Shown here: positions 9,001-15,400 of the stretch, piece after piece
Layout: every line of letters starts with the position of its first letter
How positions within the stretch are numbered: the first letter of the stretch is position 1
Assembly (NCBI GenBank): GCA_027005175.1
Contig: JALTMC010000474.1
Span: 1-15,516 of the forward strand
DNA: 15,516 nt
Direction: 5' to 3'
From: Myxococcales bacterium
GTDB lineage: Bacteria; Myxococcota_C; UBA6777
Program-made: the position numbers and the translations under genes
The notes under the pieces: model-generated
The model's database searches: none
What the model saw: the letters and a program-made list of their open reading frames with translations, nothing else
What the model was told of the DNA's origin: nothing

Positions 9001-12000
9001 TTGCTTGTATGGTAACAGCTCGTGAGTGGCTCTTTTGGTAGGAGTAGTTATCTCCTTCATTCAACTCATTCTTCACGTTGTCTGCACCGTCAACGTGAGC
9101 GTGGATATAGGCACTACCCACTTGATAGGTTGCTGGTATCTGTACAGTGATAGATACGGATTCAATACCACCTGGGCCAAGGCTCATGATGGACCCCGTC
9201 CCTAGCTGTGTTCCTCCAAGGATACTGTCGGGTCGTTTGGAGATATAAAAATAGACTGTGCTGGGGGAGGGGATTCCACCAAATGTATTGAATGTTTCCG
9301 TGTTGCCTGTGTTCTTGACGGCTGCCGTCACACGCACATAGCCAGCTTGCTTGATTGTCGTTGTAGAGAGAGTGATCTGGGATGCTGTTACCAGATTTGA
9401 TGTGCCACGAGTAACGGTGATGCTGGTGGAGTGACCGTATCGAATCGAGGTGTTATCCCCTTCGTTCGATTCGTTCTTGATTGTATTGGATGAGTCAACG
9501 CGAGCGTGGATATAGGATGTTCCAGGGCTCCAGGTTGCAGGGAGGACAAAGGAGTGTGTGACTGTTGTATTCCCACCTGCGGAGAGAGAGTCCGTTGTGA
9601 TGGAGCCGATCGCTGTCGCACCTGCCAAAGTATTGGGCCGGGTGCTGAGATAGAAAGATACCGTATAACGCACAGGTGTGCCTGCAAAGCTGTTGAGAGC
9701 TGGCGCGATTCCATTGTTTTCTAAGTTCAGAGAGAGGCGAATTTGCTGCCCAACTTCAAAGGATTGTCTCGTTAGCTTGATGGCTCCTCCTGTCTTGAGG
9801 TTGGAATGGGGCTTTGAGATGTCTATCTTGGTGGAAAAACCAAGCAGGTAGGAAGAGTTGTCGCCTTCATTGGATTCATTTTGTATGGAGTTTGTTCCAT
9901 CAACAACAGCGTGAAGGTAGGCTGTTCCCGTGTACCATGTGCTGGGAATCGTTGCGTATATCCTGGGGGTGATCCGTCCCCCCGCTCCCAATGGGCTGTG
10001 GATCACGGTTGTGAGTTTGACTGCATTTTCTAGGCTGTTGGGGAATTGGGAGAGATACAACAAAGTCGTGTGAGAGGTAGGAACCCCGGCAAAATTCGCG
10101 GTGGTTCCAGCCGGTCCATAGTTACCGATGGGGACATCAACACAGATCTGTTCTCCCACTTCAACTTTGCTCTGGCAAGGCAACATCTTTCCACTCAGTC
10201 GTAAGTTTGAGAAGGCGTAGCTTACCGTGACTGCGAGAGAGTGCTTGTTTTTATAGGAGACGTTGTTGCTGAGATCTTGCTCGTTCTGAACGTGGCTATT
10301 GCCATCGAGCAATACGTGGATATAGCTGGTACCTTCCTGCCAGCCCGTGGGGATGGTCGTCTGGAGTACAGCATTGTTGATGTCTTTTGGCATCATGGAA
10401 GGCATCGACACAGTGCCCAACACTGTGCCACCATCAAGAGTATCACGGAGGCGAGAGATGTAGAATGTCACATTAAAGTTGGTGGACTGGCCTGCCACCT
10501 TGTTCCAGGTCTCGGCGATTCCGATATTTTGGATGGGCACCTGAACCGTAAACTGTTGCCCTTCAGAGAGGTGAGCACGCGATGTTACAATGCTGCTTTG
10601 TGTGGTCAGGTCGGACCATTGGTTGGTGAGAGGCGTGCTGTCATTGCCGATGTTAATGGGGACAGAGTGTCCATAGATATAAGAGTAATTGTCTGTTTCA
10701 TCATTTTCATTGCGGATACGATTGGTATATCCATCCACAATGACATGGATATAGGATCGTCCCTTGGGCCAGTTGCTTGGAATCGCAGCAAAGAGTGTAA
10801 CCTTACGTGTCTGCGCCGGAGCCATCGAGTTTGTCAGAGTTCGTCCAAGGTGCCGGGCACCAGTGAGAGAACTGGGATATCGTGAGATATAATAATCCAC
10901 ATAAAAGGTCCGTGTGCTGCCGTTGACAGCTGACTTTGTGTCAGATGTTCCATTGTTGGTGATCGTTGCTGTATAGGAGATCAGCTCTCCCGGATTGGGC
11001 TTGGTGTTTGAAAGGACAATCTTGGCATGGGTCTTAAGGTTGGAGCGGGCCCGTGTCACCTCAACTTTGAGGGAGTGTCCGTATGTATAGGAATAGTTGT
11101 CACTGTCATTTTGCTCGTTCCTGATGTAGTTGCCATAACTATCGATGAGAGCATGAATCCAGTACTGACCGGGGCGCGTGTTGATCGGAATTGTCACATT
11201 GATGGTTGCTGTGGCTTTGCCCCCAGCCTTCAGGCTGTTGACCCACACTCCTCCCAATGACGTGGTTCCATTCATGGAGCCGGGACGAGGCGCGAGATAC
11301 GCTGTGACATAAAAACGTGATGTGGAGGCCGTCGCACCAATGCTCCTACGTGTCTCATCCGTTCCATTGTTTTCCACAGGGATCTGAAGGGTGATCTTCT
11401 GCCCTTCGGTTGGCTTGGTTTGGTTGCTTGTGATCGGTCCCCGGGTTTTGAGGTTGGAGCGAACACGGCCAACATCGATGAAAATAGAGTGTCCATAGGT
11501 ATAAGAATAGTTATCTTGTTCATCCGATTCGTTTTTTATATAGTTGGCATAACTATCCACAACAGCATGGAGATAGGAGGCTCCTACAGGCCAACTCTTG
11601 GGGATCTTGCCCGATACGCGCACTGTGCGCTTCCCACCAGCAGGCAGACTGGCCGTTATGACTTGGATTAAGGATGTTGCACCAACCAAAGAACCTGGGC
11701 TGCGACTGATATACAAGTTGACATAGAAGGTCCGTGGGTTTCCGGTAACAGTGCTTCTGGTCTCGTCATCACCGTTGTTTTCGATGGGGATGTCGATAGA
11801 AAAGGGTTCCCCCTCCAACAAATTCTTGGTCTTTGATGCGACCAGCTTTCCTGAGGTTTTTAAGTTGGAGCGTTTGTGAACAATGGTAACGGGCGTGGAG
11901 TGCCCATACACATACGAATAGTTGTCTTGCTCGTTCGTTTCGTTTCTTACGAGGTTGGCATAACTATCAACAAAAGCATGAACATAAGATGTTCCGACAG

Positions 12001-12277
12001 GCCAGTACGCGGGGACCTTGATGGAGACCTTGACCTGGGTGATCGATTTGGCCTTGAGGCTCGCCACCAACACTTGTTTGGAGCCTCCTACATTACGCAA
12101 GTCTCCAGGGTTCCTTCCCAAGTATACATACAAGTAGAAAGAACGAGGGGTGCCTGATGGTTTGTTTCTTGTCTCATCGGTGCCACTATTTTGAACAGGC
12201 ACGATGACATCAAAGGTCTCATTGTCTGCCACGGTGGTTTTCGAAAGGAGCAGCTTCCCACCTGTCCGCAAATTGCT
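3026..12277 (-). repeat. Array of 23 CARDB-like domain repeats with a nine-domain super-repeat
   Basis: The unit is about 137 codons (about 410 bp) and is degenerate at DNA level, though neighbours such as units 10 and 11 (about 7780-8590) share long near-identical stretches. Short Pro/Thr/Gly linkers interrupt the array near 10605-10650, 8970-9005, 6902-6935 and 5261-5300. They divide it into blocks with Asp-x-Tyr-x-Asn (units 1-4, 9-13, 18-20) and blocks without the Tyr (5-8, 14-17, 21-22). The last unit is cut short at the frame junction. Confidence 0.85.
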
Positions 12278-12406
12278 TTCGCCCGCTTGGGACACCTTCG
12301 GAGCTATCCAAAGTAGCAATCCCAACAAGAGGCCCAAGCTCACTCGCAACACCACATGAAACCTGCTTGTCTCGTCTTGTTTTGCCCACTTGAGTCTCGT
12401 CAACAT
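3026..12406 (-). CDS. Giant exported CARDB-repeat protein, adhesin-like (N-terminal part of a split surface protein)
   Basis: ATG at 12406 is chosen because AAGGA lies 7 bases upstream; an in-frame TTG at 12436 has no such site. The product is 3,126 residues. Residues 1-41 form a signal peptide: a long basic n-region, hydrophobic core about 23-35, likely cleavage after Val-Ser-Gln-Ala. From residue 44 there are 22 full repeats of about 137 residues plus a truncated 23rd. Each begins Ser-Asn-Leu-(Lys/Arg)-Thr and includes Asn-Asn-Gly, Phe-Tyr-Val-x-x-Tyr-(Ile/Leu)-Ser, then (Tyr/Trp)-(Ile/Val/Leu)-His-x-x-x-Asp, Asn-Glu-Ser and Asp-Asn-Tyr-Ser-Tyr. This matches the CARDB family (cell adhesion related domain found in bacteria), an Ig-like beta sandwich. 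The likely role is a long extracellular adhesin or stalk; the ligand cannot be read from sequence. The frame stops halfway through repeat 23, and no anchor is encoded in this frame. The downstream frame supplies a Cys-rich stalk and MYXO-CTERM tail. Restoring one base in the G-run at 3052-3055 would give about 4,015 residues. The family call is firm; the function is inferred. Confidence 0.88.
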   Translation of the reverse strand: MLTRLKWAKQDETSRFHVVLRVSLGLLLGLLLWIAPKVSQAGESNLRTGGKLLLSKTTVADNETFDVIVPVQNSGTDETRNKPSGTPRSFYLYVYLGRNPGDLRNVGGSKQVLVASLKAKSITQVKVSIKVPAYWPVGTSYVHAFVDSYANLVRNETNEQDNYSYVYGHSTPVTIVHKRSNLKTSGKLVASKTKNLLEGEPFSIDIPIENNGDDETRSTVTGNPRTFYVNLYISRSPGSLVGATSLIQVITASLPAGGKRTVRVSGKIPKSWPVGASYLHAVVDSYANYIKNESDEQDNYSYTYGHSIFIDVGRVRSNLKTRGPITSNQTKPTEGQKITLQIPVENNGTDETRRSIGATASTSRFYVTAYLAPRPGSMNGTTSLGGVWVNSLKAGGKATATINVTIPINTRPGQYWIHALIDSYGNYIRNEQNDSDNYSYTYGHSLKVEVTRARSNLKTHAKIVLSNTKPNPGELISYTATITNNGTSDTKSAVNGSTRTFYVDYYISRYPSSLTGARHLGRTLTNSMAPAQTRKVTLFAAIPSNWPKGRSYIHVIVDGYTNRIRNENDETDNYSYIYGHSVPINIGNDSTPLTNQWSDLTTQSSIVTSRAHLSEGQQFTVQVPIQNIGIAETWNKVAGQSTNFNVTFYISRLRDTLDGGTVLGTVSMPSMMPKDINNAVLQTTIPTGWQEGTSYIHVLLDGNSHVQNEQDLSNNVSYKNKHSLAVTVSYAFSNLRLSGKMLPCQSKVEVGEQICVDVPIGNYGPAGTTANFAGVPTSHTTLLYLSQFPNSLENAVKLTTVIHSPLGAGGRITPRIYATIPSTWYTGTAYLHAVVDGTNSIQNESNEGDNSSYLLGFSTKIDISKPHSNLKTGGAIKLTRQSFEVGQQIRLSLNLENNGIAPALNSFAGTPVRYTVSFYLSTRPNTLAGATAIGSITTDSLSAGGNTTVTHSFVLPATWSPGTSYIHARVDSSNTIKNESNEGDNTSIRYGHSTSITVTRGTSNLVTASQITLSTTTIKQAGYVRVTAAVKNTGNTETFNTFGGIPSPSTVYFYISKRPDSILGGTQLGTGSIMSLGPGGIESVSITVQIPATYQVGSAYIHAHVDGADNVKNELNEGDNYSYQKSHSRAVTIQAKTTPGTTNGLSNLKLRGKITVSKTVVGDGETYYIYAPIHNAGQVITASKVNGSPISFYVHAYLSRNPKDITGASRLGGWLYNALAGGANLDAAWSVKIPKNWPQGQSYIHVFVDSYANRVRNESSEADNWSYQTGHSTTIRVEHRRSNLRTNGILSLDRKKVRDGDYVKVTIPIINNGSDWTRNSSGALSQHHVYLYLSRLPGTLAGATLLKGVWVPPLNSQEKTTAEMSVQVPKSWAPGTSYIHAFVDGYGNYVKNETNEEDNYSFVYGHSATITVESRRSNLRTASVVKTSQSSVKDGDYINIQVPVLNNGNETTLNAVGGSATRHHVYVYLSKTPGSLAGATLLAGAWLDPLRAGERATATIRARIPSGWATGTSYIHAFVDGYGNYVKNETNENDNYSYVYGHSAKIQVIRRRSNLRTFGAVTLSHATRNDGEYLTVTVPVINNGDDSTRSSVNGALATYYVRVYLAPRSGDLSRAVYLGQQLLKPLHSGETTSAQLNVRIPINTNPARWYVHAWIDGYYNRIKNESNENDNYSYAYNHSAVLNVTQTRSNLKTYGNLTSNANTYSKGAAILATIPIQNAGTAETLTAVGGTPRSFYVGLYISRHPSSLSGASLIKRVLIDSMKAGAKKSIQISGNIPTSSAWTQGGPIYLHAFLDSYANYVKNESDETDNYSYAYGHSVQVTLQGTPGTTPKWSNLAGTGLVRSDKQTPYEGDTITLSFPIQNNGKELTLNKLNGVAANFKVRFYIAPNATNLIGAVNLGETSIYAMQPGASETAVWHARIPAAWPSGKAYLHAQIDPANAVGNEDNRLDNISFYTNLSTTIIIGSRASNLRTNIPLLAKPSKAALGDRVNVNLSVLNNGDDITRDTYNGRARPFTVDLYISQSPNALTSAVKVKTVNFAALGANATSSAIVEITIPTNWATQTAYIHAVIDPNNAITNESNEGDNGSWQYGHSAVLQLSIQRSNLLTYKTISLSTSTVSHNVNVTAIVYIENNGAYTTLDSIGGRPARHRVDLYIGRYANGLSDSTKLGSATVDALVASGKATATIQFSVPATWPTGQAYIHAVLDAGSAIGNESNKGDNYSYQHSHSTTFVVSQSFSNLATSAKVTSSNTSPKAGSFIYVTAKVTNKGQEETLNALRGSSTTSLVYLWLSPVIGNNGGSKLGSFTIPSLKPKESHTVSFWVQIPTKWPPGSAYLHVQVDATNTVKNESNEGDNWSYSNNHSLPIQVDKVGAPPSTSGTSNLRTGKAITLNQANPFDGQKVTATIDIYNNGQAVTADKVNGTARLFYVDIYISKQTGTLTGASRVGRVQIQPLAGGAHVILPFQFTIPVNWKGTAYIHTFVDSYANYIKNESDENDNFSYRTGHSLTITIRQKRSNLRIYSKIVASKTSLIAGQYFDVSVTVENNGTDTTRSAVNGPPQTHYLYLYLGTQAQTTSGAATLIGAYLPVLKAKEKFTQTFHVRVPTTWKAGTAYLHAFADGYGNRIRNESDETDNYSYRTNHSTQVTVGQSKSNVRTGGEITLDKKSATDGSYVNMTVPVWNNGADLTRTGIAGSPRSFYVRVYLSRTNNTLTGAKYLGQVLVNALPAGGRSLVSLRGLIPANFPTGKAYIHAWTDGYYNYVKNESNEADNYSYVYQHSTTLTITHSRSNLKTYAGLFVSNSAPTSGQYIDVNIPIENKGIRETLNAIEGTPITHYVRVYLGKNPSSLSGAVNLGGMYVQSLQPGQKTIAQLLVKIPKNYAGQYYVHAFVDATNRVRNESDDTDNYSYVSAHSAVIFVNQKRSNIRTSQRITLSASQVRAGQKINVTVPIINAGSDVTRSSLAGAQVGFTVTIYMGPNAVSFYRAIKVGTFSVGVLTALGQTSKTVSVTVPSSFNGNYWVHAFVDSANNVRNESDEKDNRSYQLGHSAPLGVNQLRSNLLTNGSLSVNNKSPQEGGLLTITVPVRNNDIDTTRSAVGGNAVGFDTWIYISSSPSSLAGGALVSRVNA

Positions 12407-12413
12407 CTCTCTT

Positions 12414-12418
12414 TCCTT
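12414..12418 (-). promoter_or_regulatory. Ribosome-binding site of the giant CARDB gene
   Basis: Read on the minus strand this is AAGGA, 7 bases before the ATG at 12406. It supports ATG over the in-frame TTG 30 bases upstream, and it places the signal peptide near the start. Confidence 0.6.
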
Positions 12419-12436
12419 TGCTCTTGCTTTGTACAA

Positions 12437-13127
12437 ATATCAAACATAATCAACTCTATAGGATAATATTTGATCTTCTTTTCTCACTTGATATCGATAA
12501 AAATAGAAGATTGTTTGTTACATCTTCTGCCCTCCCGCGAATTAACAGGAGAGGAAGTGTGGAAGGTCAACTTGTTTTTTTTACTTGGTCCAAAGCTGAC
12601 ATCAACCTTATGGAAGGCAACACTGAGGAAGGCCATCGCTCCACATACTTTTGTGTTCTTTGTTTGATTCCTTCGTTGACAGTGTAAAAGGATAGGACTA
12701 TTTTCACAGCAGCCAAAGCGGCGAGAGCCTCGCTTCTTTTCAGGAGTAAGGAATACTTGCATCATACGACGTGTTTGCCTCTTGTGGGGAGTTCGGAGCA
12801 GATGGTCTTTGACCCTTCTTCTCTTGCCTTTCAAGGCGTTGGAAGTATACTCTTTTATAGTTTTTTATCTAGGGGGGGAAGCCCCATCTCCCATCTGTGG
12901 AGAGGCGTTCCCTTCTCGAATGATTTTGTAATGGACTGTATTCAAAGAGGATGTTCCAACACTCTGCTTAATGTGTGGAGAGAACCTTGCCAACGCACTC
13001 CCTGTGTAGGGAGATCTAAACAGTTGGGGAGGATGCAAAACATTTCACTGAAATTTCATGTTGTAGAAACATTGTCACTCGGGTCATTGATGGGTCCGAC
13101 GTATTTACCGGAAAGAGGAGTTTTCTT
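12437..13127. other. Divergent intergenic region, no recognisable gene
   Basis: About 690 bases separate the minus-strand giant gene from the plus-strand genes. Open frames inside (for example 12418-12687 and 12757-13131 plus) have no ribosome-binding site, domain pattern or typical codon use and are probably chance. The part next to the giant gene (12437-12530) is AT-rich and is the natural place for its promoter, but I could not find a convincing -35/-10 pair on either strand. Small inverted repeats are present: a hairpin with a GAGA loop and T-rich tail at 12716-12740, GGGG-AAG-CCCC at 12875-12885, and the perfect palindrome TGAAATTTCA at 13049-13058. Confidence 0.5.
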
Positions 13128-13568
13128 ATGAAGAAGTGGCTATTTTCTGTAGTAACAGTTGCCTTGTTTGGGGCTATCTTTGGCTCCCTCCACGATGTTG
13201 AGGCCGGATCTGTGGACGTCAAGACATTGTACAAAATTACTGCCAAAAAGGTCGTCCTGAAAAAAGGAAAGGCTGGCAAAGCAGGATTTCGCATCGTGCT
13301 TACGAAGCTGGCAACCAAAGTCCATCCACAAGCTCCTTTTCGATGCAAAGTCTCTGCCACTTCGGGGATCTCTGTCAAAAAGACGCAACTGGGCCACAAG
13401 GATAAGAAGATTTCCAAAGACATGAAAGAAGTCTCTGTTGATGTTGGTGTTGTTGCTTCCAAATCTGGCAACGTGGTCATGGATTGTAGCTTTTTTGTTT
13501 GTACCAAGAATATCTGTGCTCGTACCGAAGAGCAGGTCAAAATCAAAGCCAGCCTTGCCAAGAAGTAA
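13128..13568 (+). CDS. Small exported protein resembling the DsbD N-terminal domain
   Basis: The product is 146 residues, starting at an ATG with AGGAG 7 bases upstream (13116-13120). Residues 1-26 are a clear signal peptide (Met-Lys-Lys-Trp, hydrophobic core, cleavage near Val-Glu-Ala), so the protein is periplasmic or exported. The mature part is Lys-rich and reads as beta strands. Two features recall the Ig-like N-terminal domain of thiol:disulfide interchange protein DsbD and related small envelope proteins. One is His-Pro-Gln-Ala-Pro-Phe around residue 65, like the His-x-x-x-x-Pro-(Tyr/Phe) element. The other is a C-terminal Cys-x4-Cys-x4-Cys cluster (about 122-132) before the last strand, in the place of the Cys-x-(x)-Cys element of DsbD-alpha. 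Another Cys lies near residue 73. The resemblance is judged by eye, and a redox role is not established. No terminator separates it from the OmpA-family gene 259 bases downstream, so the two may be cotranscribed. Confidence 0.8.
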   Translation: MKKWLFSVVTVALFGAIFGSLHDVEAGSVDVKTLYKITAKKVVLKKGKAGKAGFRIVLTKLATKVHPQAPFRCKVSATSGISVKKTQLGHKDKKISKDMKEVSVDVGVVASKSGNVVMDCSFFVCTKNICARTEEQVKIKASLAKK

Positions 13569-13827
13569 CTTCAGCAATCCTTCTCCTTTCTTTTTGAGCC
13601 TTTCTCCTTTCTCCCCGATCTGTAAGAGTACGGTCTATAGCAAGGGCTGTCCGACATCGATCCATACTTTCTCCTCTCACAGACCATTTCATTGCAAGCC
13701 GGAATATGGTATATACCTCTCTCTTTTGAGACGGTTTGAATCCTCCTTTGCAGCTATTGAACTGTGATTGTTGATCTATCATGTTACCTGCGCCTGTTGG
13801 ATGTAGGAATTTTAGGAGATGTGAGTT

Positions 13828-15399
13828 ATGAAAAGAGACCACCTTTCTCTTTCTCCCTGCCGAGGCTGGCTGTTGTTCTTGTTTCTGTTGGTTGGTTGCT
13901 GCATGTCTTCTGCGAATGCACAAGCCCAAGATGGAACTGGTTTTCAGGTTCAGCAATTCCGGCAGTGGGGTGATACGGAAGGCTTATTTCAAACATTGAG
14001 CGCCAAAACGCTTGGGCAGTGGAACTTTAAATTTGGTGCCTTTTTCAATTATTCGAAAGATCCATTAGTTCTGCGAACTCTCATCCCCGGCGCGAGTGTT
14101 CGCAGCGACAATGTACTGAAACATCAGGTTGGCATGGAGATTATTGCTGGTTTGGGCTTCCTGTCTTGGCTGGACTTTGAACTCGCTGTACCTGTCACTC
14201 TTTATCAGGTGGGGACCATTCCCACCACCAATGTTGTGGACCCTGGTCTTCAAGGACGACGCCTTGATGGTGGAGCCATGGGCGACCTGCGTGTCGCCTT
14301 CAAATTTCAAGGTCTGACAGAGAAACAACACAAGTTTGGGTTGGGGGCTCAACTCTTCCTGGGACTTCCAACTGGTACGAAAGACCGCTTTAATGGAGAA
14401 GAGTCTGTCTCTTTTGGATTTGCCCTTCTCGCCCACAAAACCTTTGCAGAGCGGGTACGCATCGCCTTCAATCTGGGGTATCGATTTCTCCCGACGACCA
14501 AATTTGTTAACCTCGAAATCGCTCATGAGCTGACCTACGGCCTGGGTCTGAATGTCGATGTCGTTCAGAACAGGTTTGCTCTTCTTGCAGAGGTTACTGG
14601 TGCGGCAGGGCTTGTGGGAGATGCTTCCGTCTATACCTCTCCTCTCGAATTACTCACAGGAGCCCGTGTCTATCCCCTGGGAAAGAAGAACCTCGCTATC
14701 AATGTCGGCTTTGGTCTCGGCTTGCTGCAAGGGTATGGAACACCACAGTTTCGAGTCTTTGTGGGTGTGACATGGACACGCACACGTAAAATTGATCGCC
14801 CTGTTGATATCAAGATCTTTGTGAACAAGGCACCCAAAACTGTTCCCTCTCCCTATCCCAAACTTGTGATCGATAACGTCCCCGTTGCTGTGGGTGATAT
14901 CTACTTCGTTTCCGTACCTATCCAATTCAACTTTGATAAGACCTCCTACCTGTACAAAGAAGGTACACAGTTCTCTCCATCACGAGTTCGTCTGACCCTT
15001 GACCAGATCGCAAAAGAAATTACCGCGCTGCTGAAACATGCAGATTCGGGTATCAGCGTCTTTTGCGTCGCAGGCCATGCGGGGGTGAAGGGGACAAAGT
15101 CTCGAAAACAATATTTGTCAAACGCGCGTGCCAAAAAGATTCGTAACGAGCTGATCCAACGTGGAATTCCAGCAAATAAGCTGGTTTGGAAAGGCTATAG
15201 CAGCGATAACACGATCACACCCGGTCGAAGGGAGCATTACCGTGATCGCCGTGTCGAAGTCTTCTCTCTACCCCTCGGCACAAGAACATGTCCCACCTTC
15301 CGAGGACGACAAACCTATATCAAGTACATCAAAGATAACGAAAGACACTTCCAACGCGGAACGAGCGCCAAACCCGGCAGTATCATTCGCTTCCAGTAA
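13828..15399 (+). CDS. OmpA-family outer-membrane protein
   Basis: The product is 523 residues, starting at an ATG with AGGAG 9 bases upstream (13814-13818). The N-terminus is an export signal with core about 14-23. Cleavage could be signal peptidase I after Ala-Asn-Ala or Ala-Gln-Ala (31-33). A lipobox-like Leu-Val-Gly-Cys (21-24) is a less likely alternative for a barrel protein. Residues about 45-330 alternate polar and hydrophobic residues with many Gly and aromatic residues, as in an outer-membrane beta barrel. Residues about 355-482 are an OmpA C-terminal (peptidoglycan-associating) domain: Phe-Asn-Phe-Asp-Lys, Gly-His at 416-417, Leu-Ser-Asn-Ala-Arg-Ala with Arg434, Gly-Ile-Pro-Ala-Asn-Lys-Leu and Asp-Arg-Arg-Val-Glu-Val. 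The Asp that normally follows Gly-His-Thr is Gly419 here. A tail of about 40 residues with one Cys follows. The expected role is to link outer membrane and cell wall; a pore function cannot be read from sequence. Confidence 0.88.
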   Translation: MKRDHLSLSPCRGWLLFLFLLVGCCMSSANAQAQDGTGFQVQQFRQWGDTEGLFQTLSAKTLGQWNFKFGAFFNYSKDPLVLRTLIPGASVRSDNVLKHQVGMEIIAGLGFLSWLDFELAVPVTLYQVGTIPTTNVVDPGLQGRRLDGGAMGDLRVAFKFQGLTEKQHKFGLGAQLFLGLPTGTKDRFNGEESVSFGFALLAHKTFAERVRIAFNLGYRFLPTTKFVNLEIAHELTYGLGLNVDVVQNRFALLAEVTGAAGLVGDASVYTSPLELLTGARVYPLGKKNLAINVGFGLGLLQGYGTPQFRVFVGVTWTRTRKIDRPVDIKIFVNKAPKTVPSPYPKLVIDNVPVAVGDIYFVSVPIQFNFDKTSYLYKEGTQFSPSRVRLTLDQIAKEITALLKHADSGISVFCVAGHAGVKGTKSRKQYLSNARAKKIRNELIQRGIPANKLVWKGYSSDNTITPGRREHYRDRRVEVFSLPLGTRTCPTFRGRQTYIKYIKDNERHFQRGTSAKPGSIIRFQ

Positions 15400-15400
15400 A

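Noticed and set aside
12757-13131. 124-codon plus-strand open frame before the small exported gene
   Set aside because: It has no Shine-Dalgarno sequence and no recognisable composition or domain. It overlaps the ribosome-binding site and start of the next gene.
13708-13717. Perfect palindrome GGTATATACC upstream of the OmpA-family gene
   Set aside because: A single 10-bp palindrome is too short to call an operator. A TTCATT...TATATA promoter overlapping it is a poor match to consensus.
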